Source: Rhodospirillales bacterium (GTDB lineage: Bacteria > Pseudomonadota > Alphaproteobacteria > Bin95). Taken from it: a stretch of DNA of 48,900 nt. Position numbers and translations under genes: made by a program. Every line of letters starts with the position of its first letter. The stretch's first letter is position 1. Where the stretch lies: assembly GCA_008081395.1 (NCBI GenBank), contig VMCJ01000040.1, forward strand, positions 1 through 48,900. The letters run 5' to 3'. Below are positions 10,163-19,689 of this stretch, one piece after another. The notes under the pieces are model-generated. The model was not told the origin of the DNA, searched no databases, and was given only the letters and a program-made list of their open reading frames with translations.

Positions 10163-10627
10163 ATGCCAAGCGTATCAATGACAATTAATGGCAAGCAAGT
10201 TGCAGGTGAGGTCGAGGAGCGCACACTGCTCGTCGACTTTATTCGTGAAGACCAACGTCTCACAGGAACACATGTTGGATGTGACACCAGTCAATGCGGC
10301 GCTTGTGTTATCCATGTGAATGGTGAGGCAGTAAAAGCATGTACAATGCTCGCTGTTCAAGCGAACAATTCTGAAATAACCACGATCGAAGGCCTCGCGA
10401 ATGGCGACGATCTACATCCAATGCAAGAGGCCTTTCGAGACAACCACGGCCTGCAATGTGGCTTCTGTACTCCTGGAATGATTATGAGTGCCGTTGCTCT
10501 CGCTAAAAGAAATTCTGCGCCCTCCGAAGCAGAAGTGCGTCACTACTTGGAAGGCAATCTCTGCCGTTGCACCGGCTACCATAACATCGTCAAATCAGTG
10601 ATGGCCGGCGCAAGGGCTATGACCTAA
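10163..10627 (+). CDS. (2Fe-2S)-binding small subunit of a xanthine dehydrogenase/CO dehydrogenase-family molybdenum hydroxylase
   Basis: [22 protein letters not shown]...[14 protein letters not shown]...[16 protein letters not shown]: both 2Fe-2S clusters present. Confidence 0.96.
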   Translation: MPSVSMTINGKQVAGEVEERTLLVDFIREDQRLTGTHVGCDTSQCGACVIHVNGEAVKACTMLAVQANNSEITTIEGLANGDDLHPMQEAFRDNHGLQCGFCTPGMIMSAVALAKRNSAPSEAEVRHYLEGNLCRCTGYHNIVKSVMAGARAMT

Positions 10628-10650
10628 GTCAGAGATCAAAAGAGGAAATA

Positions 10651-11442
10651 ATGTATAATTTCAAATACCAAGTTGCTTCCTCAGCTGAAGACGCAACATC
10701 GAAAATAAATGCGTCGGACGAAGGTAAACTTCTTGCAGGTGGCATGACACTTTTGCCAACTATGAAACAGCGGCTGGCAATGCCCAGTGATCTTATTGAT
10801 CTATCTGGGGCCTCACTGACCGGGATAACCGCATCAGAGAAAACAGTATCTATCGGCGCCATGACTACCCATGACACGGTTGCCAACTCCAAAGAAGTAT
10901 CAACAGCCATACCTGCACTGGCAAAATTGGCCGGTGGAATTGGGGACCCAGCAGTGCGAAACCGTGGTACCATTGGGGGTTCAATTGCTAATAATGATCC
11001 AGCAGCGGATTATCCTGCCGCTGTGCTTGGACTGGGTGCAACAGTTATAACTAACAGGCGGTCGATCAGCGGCGATGACTTTTTTAAAGGTATGTTCGAA
11101 ACGGCTCTGGAAGAAGATGAGGTAATCGTTAAAGTTGATTTCCCAACTCCTCTCACAGCTTCCTACGTAAAATTCCCCAATCCTGCATCAAGATACGCCA
11201 TTGTCGGCGTGTTTGTAGCGAAAACAATTTCGGGTGTGAGAGTAGCCGTGACTGGTGCAGGTGCGTGTGTATTCCGAGCAACAGAGATGGAAGCTGCACT
11301 AACGAAAGATTTTTCCCCTGCCGCGTTGAACGATTCATCGATCTCCGAGGATGGGCTTAATGCTGATATTCACGCAAGTGCCGAGTATCGTGCACATCTG
11401 GTTGGAGTAATGGCCAGACGTGCCGTAGCTGCTTGCGAATAA
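10651..11442 (+). CDS. FAD-binding medium subunit of a xanthine dehydrogenase/CO dehydrogenase-family hydroxylase
   Basis: LLAGGMTLLPTMKQRLA, RNRGTIGGSIANNDPAADYPAAVL signature. Confidence 0.94.
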   Translation: MYNFKYQVASSAEDATSKINASDEGKLLAGGMTLLPTMKQRLAMPSDLIDLSGASLTGITASEKTVSIGAMTTHDTVANSKEVSTAIPALAKLAGGIGDPAVRNRGTIGGSIANNDPAADYPAAVLGLGATVITNRRSISGDDFFKGMFETALEEDEVIVKVDFPTPLTASYVKFPNPASRYAIVGVFVAKTISGVRVAVTGAGACVFRATEMEAALTKDFSPAALNDSSISEDGLNADIHASAEYRAHLVGVMARRAVAACE

Positions 11443-11482
11443 TTCAGCAGAACAGCTTTAGAGTAAGGTGGAAAAAGATCAA

Positions 11483-12475
11483 TTAATTCCCCCAATAGCC
11501 TGGAGTAGCCTTTTTCCAACTCAGAAAAGACTGAGCCGACTCAGTTGGATCTAGCCAGAGGTTTATTCCAAATTCAGCAGAAAATCTGTCTATAGATAAG
11601 GGTCTACGGTCACTAAGGCCGTGCAAATTCACATTTGATTCCTCATCATTCTCTGCAAGTCTCCAGCACAGTTCTGGTCTCACCGAAGTAAGGGCGTCCA
11701 ACCAATCGGCAACTGCCCAGCTTTTACCTGCTGAAATATTGTAAAGACTATGCTTCCGCGATTTTGCTTTTAATAAAATTGCGACAGCTTCTGCCACTTT
11801 CCTGCTATCAGTCCAATCTCTAGCACACCTTCGAGGAAGAACTGCGACCTCGCCTTTAAGCATCAGTATCGCTGCTTGCAAATGTGGAGAAAGCGTATCA
11901 CGACGCCCTGTATCTCGCTCCCATCGACCATAAACAGCTGATAGTCTTAAATTAATGATATCGGTGGCCCAAAGTTCAGAAAGACGAGCCGCGATCCCCT
12001 CCGAAGCAAGTTTTGATACTCCGTATAGGGTATTTGGCTTTGGCCACGTTCCCTCTTCCGTGATACTTCCATCTCCCTCAAAACCAGAAATTCCATAGGC
12101 CGAAGCTGAGGAAAGGTTGATAATACGCTTAACTCCTACTCCTCGGGCAGCTTGAAGAAGATTTGTAAAACCAAGAATGTTGGTCTCCAACGTCTCCGTT
12201 GGTCGCTCTCGTTCTCTTGCATCTGCTGACGTTACTGCCGCCGCACAAACTAAAGCATCAATGCCTCTAAGGGCCTGCGCCGCCTCACCAGCATCGGTAA
12301 CATCGGCAACCTGAATTTCAAGAGCGCCTGGACCGCTATGGGCACCAAGAAATTTTAACGCTGCTTCTGGAGGTTGGTTGATATCAACAAGAAGCACATG
12401 GGCTCCTTGTTGCAAAAGTACCTCCGCAATCGCCAATCCCACAAAACCTGAGCCACCAGCAATCCCAACAAGCAT
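11483..12475 (-). CDS. NAD-dependent epimerase/dehydratase
   Basis: GIAGGSGFVGLAIAEVLL Rossmann start, YGVSKLASEG catalytic YxxxK. Confidence 0.9.
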   Translation of the reverse strand: MLVGIAGGSGFVGLAIAEVLLQQGAHVLLVDINQPPEAALKFLGAHSGPGALEIQVADVTDAGEAAQALRGIDALVCAAAVTSADARERERPTETLETNILGFTNLLQAARGVGVKRIINLSSASAYGISGFEGDGSITEEGTWPKPNTLYGVSKLASEGIAARLSELWATDIINLRLSAVYGRWERDTGRRDTLSPHLQAAILMLKGEVAVLPRRCARDWTDSRKVAEAVAILLKAKSRKHSLYNISAGKSWAVADWLDALTSVRPELCWRLAENDEESNVNLHGLSDRRPLSIDRFSAEFGINLWLDPTESAQSFLSWKKATPGYWGN

Positions 12476-12652
12476 CAGTGCCTCCCAAACAATTTAACGG
12501 ATAATCGCAGCGGTAGCCCAAACGATGCAATACGCATTAATTTTGAAAACGGTTAATAATTTGACAAACCACATGTTAGTATCTTCGTGTTTTTTCTAAG
12601 TCTGAAAAATAATTGCCTGTAGCGCACACTCATTGAATTAGGGTCACCGAAA

Positions 12653-13873
12653 ATGGCTTTAGTCTCAGAAGCTCCACCAAGCCAAGCCCGAGTGCTATCA
12701 CTGATCGGCGTTGGGCATTTTTTGAGTCATTTCTACATACTATGCCTGCCCCCGATGTTACCGCTATTCGCTAGAGAATTCGACGTGGGCTTCGCAATAT
12801 TGGGAGGAGCGCTCACAGGATACGCCTGGATCGGAGGCATCCTTCAAGCGCCAGCCGGAGCAGCACTAGAGAAAATTGATGCCCGCAAAATGCTTGCTGC
12901 AGGCCTCGCACTAAACGCCACTGCAATTGGGCTTATTGGGTTAGCTGAGAGCTTTTGGCAATTTGCTGCTTTGGCTGTGATCGCAGGAGTTGGGAACGCA
13001 GTATTTCATCCAGTTGACTACGCTATCATTGCGGCAAAGGTCACCGAAAAGCATCTTGGCCGAGCATATTCATTACACACTTTTTCTGGGTTTTTTGGTG
13101 GGGGTGTAGCACCGGTAGCTATGCTCACCCTAAGCGGTATTTTTGACTGGCGAACAGCCTTTATCCTCGTTGGCATTTTCGGAGTTTGCGCAGCAGGAGT
13201 AATCTTAGCGCAAGGAGATGCCCTCGCCGGGGAAGAAAAAGCTAATACAACACAAAAAGAAAAATTAGGTGCATCAAAGTCAGTTTTATACTCAGCGCCA
13301 GTGCTTCTCTATTTCCTCTTTCTCGCAACCTATGGCTTGGCAACGGGCGGGATCAGCTCTCAAGGTGTTGTTGTTATGGTCAAACTGGGTTTGGCAGATG
13401 AAGTTGGGGCTGCTCAGGTTTTATCTACCTACCAATTCTCAGTCGCTGGCGGGATCTTATTAGGAGGAGTAATCGCCGAAAAATTTGGTCGCCATGGTTT
13501 AACCGCAGCCATCTGCTTGCTAACCACAGCGGCGTTGATGCTAACCCCCTCTGGACTTCGCCTCGACGGAGCATGGCTTTACTTAGTCTTCGCAGCTGCA
13601 GGATTCGGTTTTGGCGCCGTGCTACCGGCGCGAGATCTAATGGTTAGAGCAATTACACCTGCCGGCGAAAACGGGCGAATTTTTGGGTTTGTGTTTGTTG
13701 GCCTTTCAATTGGCTCAGGACTAGCGGGCATTTTATTTGGTGCACTAGTCGACGCTGGTTTTGATATGTGGGTATTCCCGATCGTCAGCATTCTTCTGAC
13801 TTCAGCGGTAATCATCACAACCTTGGCTCAATTGGCAGCCGGTAAAGCACAGTCACTGGAACAAAGAAACTAA
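12653..13873 (+). CDS. MFS transporter
   Basis: 406 aa, about 12 hydrophobic segments; MLPLFAREFDVGFAILGGALTGYAW, GRAYSLHTFSGFFGGGVAPV. Confidence 0.9.
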   Translation: MALVSEAPPSQARVLSLIGVGHFLSHFYILCLPPMLPLFAREFDVGFAILGGALTGYAWIGGILQAPAGAALEKIDARKMLAAGLALNATAIGLIGLAESFWQFAALAVIAGVGNAVFHPVDYAIIAAKVTEKHLGRAYSLHTFSGFFGGGVAPVAMLTLSGIFDWRTAFILVGIFGVCAAGVILAQGDALAGEEKANTTQKEKLGASKSVLYSAPVLLYFLFLATYGLATGGISSQGVVVMVKLGLADEVGAAQVLSTYQFSVAGGILLGGVIAEKFGRHGLTAAICLLTTAALMLTPSGLRLDGAWLYLVFAAAGFGFGAVLPARDLMVRAITPAGENGRIFGFVFVGLSIGSGLAGILFGALVDAGFDMWVFPIVSILLTSAVIITTLAQLAAGKAQSLEQRN

Positions 13874-13878
13874 CCGCG

Positions 13879-14808
13879 ATGAGCTTTGCTATATATCTTG
13901 ATGACGCCTCACTTAGTCACAACCCGACGCCAGGCCACCCTGAACGCCCTGCACGCTTTGAAACAGCAGTTCTCAGGCTTTCTGAACCAGACCTGAAAAA
14001 TCTACCACGCCGAACAGCAAGCTTAGCAAAGCCAGAGCAAATCAAATTGGCTCACGCTGAGAATTATGTCGACTTCATATTAGGGGCCGAACGAGACGAT
14101 GCCATAATTATGCTAGATGGCGACACTTCTATAGGCCCTGGGTCAACTCAAGCTATTTTAAAAGCAGTTGGAGCAGGCATTGACGCTGTAGATGACATTC
14201 TCTCCGATAATATTACACGGGCATTTGTGCTTGCTCGACCGCCTGGCCATCATGCTGAAGTCGATCGCGCCATGGGGTTTTGTTTTTTTAACTCTATCGC
14301 AATAGCTGCCCAACACGCTCGTAAAACGCATCACCTAAAGAGAGTAGCGATCCTCGACTTCGATGTGCATCACGGCAATGGAACCCAATCTATTTTCTGT
14401 GATGAGCCAGACGTAATCTTCGCCTCCACCCATCAAATGCCTCTTTTCCCAGGAACAGGCGCTGTCTCCGAACGAGGGGTTGGCAATATCTGGAATAGGC
14501 CTCTTGCTCCGGGCGACACCGGCAATGACTTACGCACTGCTTGGGAAAAACACTTGTTTCCTGCGATAGATGAATTTGAGCCAGAGCTAATCCTAGTATC
14601 CGCCGGTTTTGACGCTCATATTCGTGACCCTTTAGGCAACATCGAAGCTGAGGCCTCAGACTTTGGTTGGATTACTGATAGAATAGTAGAGCTTGCCAAC
14701 GCACACGCCTCAGGCAGAATTATTGGGTTCCTTGAAGGAGGGTATGACCTCCAGGGCCTATCAGAATCCCTAGCGGCCCATCTGACTAGTCTTACAAAAG
14801 GACTTTGA
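13879..14808 (+). CDS. Histone deacetylase family protein (acetylpolyamine amidohydrolase-like)
   Basis: RPPGHHAEVDRAMGFCFFNSIAIAA, LDFDVHHGNGTQSIF, SAGFDAHIRDPLG, EGGYDL. Confidence 0.94.
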   Translation: MSFAIYLDDASLSHNPTPGHPERPARFETAVLRLSEPDLKNLPRRTASLAKPEQIKLAHAENYVDFILGAERDDAIIMLDGDTSIGPGSTQAILKAVGAGIDAVDDILSDNITRAFVLARPPGHHAEVDRAMGFCFFNSIAIAAQHARKTHHLKRVAILDFDVHHGNGTQSIFCDEPDVIFASTHQMPLFPGTGAVSERGVGNIWNRPLAPGDTGNDLRTAWEKHLFPAIDEFEPELILVSAGFDAHIRDPLGNIEAEASDFGWITDRIVELANAHASGRIIGFLEGGYDLQGLSESLAAHLTSLTKGL

Positions 14809-14822
14809 AGTAGAGATATCGA

Positions 14823-15707
14823 GTGGAGTATTTTTTTCATCTCCTTATCAGTGGGCTCTTATCTGGTCCCGTTTATGCGGTGGTTGGGGTGGCTTTTGTT
14901 GTTCTTTATCGCGCTTCATCGGTTTTAAATTTCTCTCTCGGAGCTTGGGTAAATCTTGGAGCGAAATTAACTGGTATAGGCACCTCAACGATTGGACTCC
15001 CCCTATTTATAGCGATCCCAGGAGCACTAGCTGCACTCTCTGGTTTGGCCGTAATTTTTAACAAACTGGTCGTCGACAAGCTTTCAAATCGTCCTATCAC
15101 ATCCATGGTGATGGCCACGCTTGCACTCGGTGTTCTTATGCGTGCAGGTTCAGCTTGGACACTAACTGGACTACCAAGCGAAATTGTCTTGCCTTTTGGC
15201 AACGAGCTACTTTGGTGGGGAGATATTCCCCTTCCACCTTCTCGCTTACTAGCAAGCTCAGCCGCAGTTGGAATAATCGCTGGGCTTTGGGTTTTCTTTG
15301 AGTTCACTCGAGCTGGTATTGCTCTAAGAGCAATTGCTGACGATACCGCAGCCGCTGCTTCAGTTGGTATCCCATCTATGCATTATCTATCCTTAGCTTG
15401 GGCATTATCTGCAGTGGCAGCTGTCGCCGGGGGAATACTATGGACGGTAGATGGGCTCGGTGGCTTTTCCATGACGTTGGTACTTGCAAAAGTTTTACCG
15501 GTAGTGGTCATAGGAGGCCTTACAAGTTTTGCAGGGACAATAGTTGCTGCAATGCTAATTGGCGTTACGGAAAATATGGCTGCGGGTTATCTTGATCCTG
15601 TAATTGGGACAGGGTCCGGCGCACTTGTATCAGGCCTTTTAATCTTCATAACTCTCGCCATTAGTCCTAATGGTCTATTTGGTAAAGCAAGTGTGCAAAG
15701 AATTTGA
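14823..15707 (+). CDS. Branched-chain amino acid ABC transporter permease, LivH family
   Basis: GTG start; LLSGPVYAVVGVAFVVLYRASSVLNFSLGAWVNLG, RAIADDTAAAASVGIPSMHYLSLAWALSAVAAVAGG. Confidence 0.9.
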   Translation: MEYFFHLLISGLLSGPVYAVVGVAFVVLYRASSVLNFSLGAWVNLGAKLTGIGTSTIGLPLFIAIPGALAALSGLAVIFNKLVVDKLSNRPITSMVMATLALGVLMRAGSAWTLTGLPSEIVLPFGNELLWWGDIPLPPSRLLASSAAVGIIAGLWVFFEFTRAGIALRAIADDTAAAASVGIPSMHYLSLAWALSAVAAVAGGILWTVDGLGGFSMTLVLAKVLPVVVIGGLTSFAGTIVAAMLIGVTENMAAGYLDPVIGTGSGALVSGLLIFITLAISPNGLFGKASVQRI

Positions 15708-15908
15708 CCATCACACCAGTTGCTAACGATTTAATGTGAAATTACGTCCATGTTTAAATTGGTCGCATAAATTTTTTATTTTCTTGGCCCAAAGAAAAAA
15801 CAATAAATTCTCGACACATCTAAATATTTTTAACAGAAGGCTCAGGGAACGGGTCGCATAAACTTGTATCCTATATATGATCTGTATGCCGCCTCGAAGG
15901 ATACCCAT

Positions 15909-18197
15909 ATGCCGCATCCTGCGCCCGGCCATGGCCGGCTAGAAGACCATCGATTTTTGACAGGCCAAGGCTTGTATACTGCCAACCTTCAAAGATTTGG
16001 TATGGCTCATCTTGCGGTCGTGCGTTCTCCTCATGCACACGCTGACATAATTTCCATAAATGTAGATCACGCGAAACGTTTTCCTGGCGTCTTACTCGTC
16101 ATGACAGGTCCAGACTGGACTGCTGCTGGTTACGGTGACTTGCAGAACACCTCTCAAATTCCAAGCGACCCTCCCCTAGTACGCCCTCCCCGTCCTGTAC
16201 TTGCTAGAGACCGGGTCCGACACCAAGGAGAGCCAGTCGCCTTTGTTGTTGCAAAAACTCGTGTAGCCGCAACCGATGCAGCAGAAGCGATAGCAATTGA
16301 CTACGCACCTCTGCCCTCAGTCGTTACTCCTGAGGATGCAGTTAAAGAAAATGCAATCCAAATTTGGGACGACGCTCCGGGTAATATTTGCGCACTCTTT
16401 TCCGCAGGGGATTGGGAAAAGGCTACAGCCAACATCAATGCTTCCACGCACATTCTCGAATTTACTTGCGATAACCATAGAGTTTCAGCTTTACCTCTCG
16501 AAACTAGAGCAGCAATTGGCGAGTACGACAGAAATTCGGACAGCCTGCTTTTGACAGCATCCACCCAAGGTGTGCACACGATAAAAAATGGCCTTCTTCC
16601 CGTCTTTAATATCTCGAAAGAAAAACTGCATGTAGCAGCTGAGGATGTAGGAGGAGGCTTCGGGGCGAAAAACTTTGTGTATCCTGAGTGGGCAATGGTG
16701 CTGGCTGCGGCTAAGAAATTAAATATTCCTGTTCGATGGATCGGCGATCGAAGCGAAGACGTCACATCTGGTGCTCACGGTCGCGCAGTTAAGACTTACG
16801 CCCGTTTAGGCCTTGATGCAGAGGGACATTTTACAGGCCTCGCCGCTGAACTCGTGGCCGATATTGGCGGACACCTTTCAACAGGTGCTCCAGGTAGTGG
16901 CACAGTATCGGTTACCCGTTCCATCCATGGCATTTATGATATTCCAGCCGTGGCAATGAAGGCGCAAGCGGTGTTTACGAATACCGCTCCAGTTGACGCT
17001 TATCGAGGAGCAGGAAAACCAGAAGGCAATTATATGATGGAGCGTCTGGTTGATGAGGCGGCCCGACAGTTTGGGTTCGATCCAATAGACTTACGCCGCA
17101 AGAACGCAATACAAACGTTCCCCTACAAAACTCCACTTGGTTTTGATATCGACATTGGCAGGTTTAAAGAAAATATTGAAGATGCGGTAAAAATAGCCCA
17201 TCGCAACGATTTCAAAACACGACGGCAGGAAAGTGCTGAAAGGGGTCGCTTAAGAGGTCAAGGCTTTGCCTGCTTCCTAGAAAGTGCCAGAGGTGCCCCA
17301 TCTGAAGCTGCAGCACTAAGCTTCTCCGACGATGGAATGATCGAAATACGTGTAGGGACTGAGTCGAACGGCCAAGGCCATGAGACAACATTTAAGCGTC
17401 TCACAGCAGATCGCCTTGGCGTTGAAATAGAAGTAATCCGATATATCCAAGCCGATACTCGCGAGACAACAATGGGTAATGGCCATGGGGGCGCTCGCTC
17501 GATGCATATGGGCGGCACTGCAATTTACCACACAATTGAATCTGCTCTAGAAAAAGGACGGGCCGTAGCCTCCCAACTATTGCAAGCAAACCCTGAGACC
17601 ATTTTCTTTCGTAGTGGTGATTTCATTGCTGGAGATGGGCGTGCAGTTTCCCTATTCGATGTAGCATCAGCTGCTAAGCAATCTGAATTTGGCTTTGAAT
17701 CTGGCCTCGACAGCTCATGGCATTGGGATAACGCTCCAATAACATGGCCTGCTGGATGTCACGTAGCAGAAGTTGAAATTGATCCAGAGACCGGAATGGT
17801 GGAGCTTCTCTCATACAACGCGGTAGATGATTATGGCACTCTACTGGACCGCCAACTTACCGAAGGCCAAGTGCAGGGCGGACTCGCTCAAGGGATTGGT
17901 CAGGCACTTAGTGAGAGGATTGTGTATGACAAGAATGGCCAATGCCTTTCAGCAACTTTAATGGATTATGCGCCCCCCTATGCTGCCTCTATTCCAAATT
18001 TAGAAGTCCACTTCGAGTCAACCATAAGTGAAGCTAACCCATTGGGGGTAAAGGGCTCAGGGCAAGCTGGAGCTATAGCGGCATCACAAACCGTTATGAA
18101 TGCTGTTGTTGATGCTCTTACCTCTGCGGGCGCTCAGCCAATCGACATGCCGGCAACCCCAGAGAAAGTTTGGTTAGCATTGAGGGACGCAAAATAG
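15909..18197 (+). CDS. Molybdopterin-binding large subunit, xanthine dehydrogenase/CoxL family (form II-like)
   Basis: Start MPHPAPGHGRLEDHRFLTGQGLYTANL; EDVGGGFGAKNFVYPEW; AYRGAGKPEGNYMMERLVDEAARQ; GTESNGQGHETTFKRL; GVKGSGQAGAIAA. Confidence 0.95.
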   Translation: MPHPAPGHGRLEDHRFLTGQGLYTANLQRFGMAHLAVVRSPHAHADIISINVDHAKRFPGVLLVMTGPDWTAAGYGDLQNTSQIPSDPPLVRPPRPVLARDRVRHQGEPVAFVVAKTRVAATDAAEAIAIDYAPLPSVVTPEDAVKENAIQIWDDAPGNICALFSAGDWEKATANINASTHILEFTCDNHRVSALPLETRAAIGEYDRNSDSLLLTASTQGVHTIKNGLLPVFNISKEKLHVAAEDVGGGFGAKNFVYPEWAMVLAAAKKLNIPVRWIGDRSEDVTSGAHGRAVKTYARLGLDAEGHFTGLAAELVADIGGHLSTGAPGSGTVSVTRSIHGIYDIPAVAMKAQAVFTNTAPVDAYRGAGKPEGNYMMERLVDEAARQFGFDPIDLRRKNAIQTFPYKTPLGFDIDIGRFKENIEDAVKIAHRNDFKTRRQESAERGRLRGQGFACFLESARGAPSEAAALSFSDDGMIEIRVGTESNGQGHETTFKRLTADRLGVEIEVIRYIQADTRETTMGNGHGGARSMHMGGTAIYHTIESALEKGRAVASQLLQANPETIFFRSGDFIAGDGRAVSLFDVASAAKQSEFGFESGLDSSWHWDNAPITWPAGCHVAEVEIDPETGMVELLSYNAVDDYGTLLDRQLTEGQVQGGLAQGIGQALSERIVYDKNGQCLSATLMDYAPPYAASIPNLEVHFESTISEANPLGVKGSGQAGAIAASQTVMNAVVDALTSAGAQPIDMPATPEKVWLALRDAK

Positions 18198-18201
18198 GTC
18201 C

Positions 18202-19530
18202 ATGAAAAAAAAGCAACTATGTCTTGGTGCTTTCATGCGCCCTGTCTCGATCCATACTGCTGCTTGGCGTTTTCCCGGTGGATCACCAGATGCAAATTTT
18301 AGTCTCAAGACGATTGTTTCCCTCGCCAAAAAACTAGAAGCCGCGAAGTTCGATGCGTTTTTCATGGCAGATCATCTAGCTGTATTGAACATGCCTATGG
18401 ACGCCTTGAAGCGCTCAGCTACCGTCACCTCTTTTGATCCTCTAACGCTCCTTCCCGCAATCGCAATGGTTACTAATCGCCTTGGATTGATTGCAACTGC
18501 TTCTACTACTTTTGAAAGTCCGTACTTAATAGCACGGCGATTTGCATCACTAGATCATATTTCAGATGGCAGAGCTGGATGGAACATCGTTACAACTTCC
18601 AATCCTGACGCAGCAAAAAATTTTGGCATGGATGATCAAATGCCCCATGCGCAGCGTTATGCCCGTGCCAGAGAATTCTTCGACGTGGTAACCGGCCTGT
18701 GGGACAGTTGGGCCGATGATGCCTTCGTGCGCGACGTAGAAAAGGGAATATTTTTTGATCCAGACCGACTGCATATCCTAGACCACGAAGGTGAGTACCT
18801 AAAAGTCAGAGGCCCTTTAAATATCGCCCGCCCTATCCAAGGATGGCCTTTGATTGTTCAAGCAGGCGCTTCAGATGCTGGCCGTCAATTAGCAGCTGAA
18901 ACCGCTGAAATGGTTTTTTCTTCCGCTCGTAACATCCCTGACGCTCAAGAATATTTCCAAGACATTAAGTCACGAGCAGAAAACGCAGGCCGAAACCCAG
19001 ACCATCTTAAAATTCTTCCTGGCGCCCTGGTAATAGTTGGAGAAACGGAGTCAGAAGCTCGTGAAAAAAGAGACCTTCTCGATAGCCTTGTTCATTACGA
19101 CAGTGGCATTGCGTCACTATCCATAGCTCTAGGACATGACGCCTCAAAATTTGACCCAGATGCTCCGTTACCGAACGTTCCAGAGACTGAAGCCTCAAAA
19201 AGTGGCCAAGCTCGAGTAAAAAGCCTAGCACAAGCGGAAAACCTAACCGTTCGCCAACTCGCAGGACGTTTTGGTGGATATGCTGGCAATGCGTTTGTAG
19301 GAACGCCTAAAAGTATAGCGGACGAAATGGAAGCATGGATCGACGAGGACGCCTCTGATGGTTTCAACATCATGATGCCGTACCTACCGATGGGCCTTGA
19401 CGACGTATGTGAAAAAGTTGTGCCGGAACTTCAGCGAAGAGGAAGATTCCGGACTGAATATTCGGGCCGAACTTTAAGGGAAAATCTTGGTGTACCACGA
19501 CCCAAAAACAAATTCTTTCAGACACAGTAG
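18202..19530 (+). CDS. LLM-class flavin-dependent monooxygenase, NtaA/SnaA/DszA type
   Basis: MKKKQLCLGAFMRPVSIHTAAWRFPG; LGLIATASTTFESPYLIARRFASLDHISDGRAGWNIVTTSNPDAAKNFG; WDSWADDAFVRDVEKGIFFDP. Confidence 0.94.
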   Translation: MKKKQLCLGAFMRPVSIHTAAWRFPGGSPDANFSLKTIVSLAKKLEAAKFDAFFMADHLAVLNMPMDALKRSATVTSFDPLTLLPAIAMVTNRLGLIATASTTFESPYLIARRFASLDHISDGRAGWNIVTTSNPDAAKNFGMDDQMPHAQRYARAREFFDVVTGLWDSWADDAFVRDVEKGIFFDPDRLHILDHEGEYLKVRGPLNIARPIQGWPLIVQAGASDAGRQLAAETAEMVFSSARNIPDAQEYFQDIKSRAENAGRNPDHLKILPGALVIVGETESEAREKRDLLDSLVHYDSGIASLSIALGHDASKFDPDAPLPNVPETEASKSGQARVKSLAQAENLTVRQLAGRFGGYAGNAFVGTPKSIADEMEAWIDEDASDGFNIMMPYLPMGLDDVCEKVVPELQRRGRFRTEYSGRTLRENLGVPRPKNKFFQTQ

Positions 19531-19689
19531 AAACGATTTAGTGCAGAGACGGAGAGTAAATTTTTCCATCCCACCCAGTTGGTGTAATTAGAAGCAAGCT
19601 TCGATATTCACTGAATCGCGGGCTAGACACTCTTAACGGGCCGCGGCACATTCAAGATGAGAACTAAACATGCAAAGGCACAATATTCC

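Noticed and set aside
9418-11442. Functional aerobic CO dehydrogenase operon (coxGSM)
   Set aside because: The only large subunit in the window has a form II-like AYRGAGK loop rather than the Cu-binding AYxCSFR, so CO oxidation should not be claimed.
12561-12590. TTGACA box in the divergent epimerase/MFS intergenic region as a promoter
   Set aside because: No -10 at acceptable spacing (TATCTT is only ~13 bp away); not enough to call a promoter.
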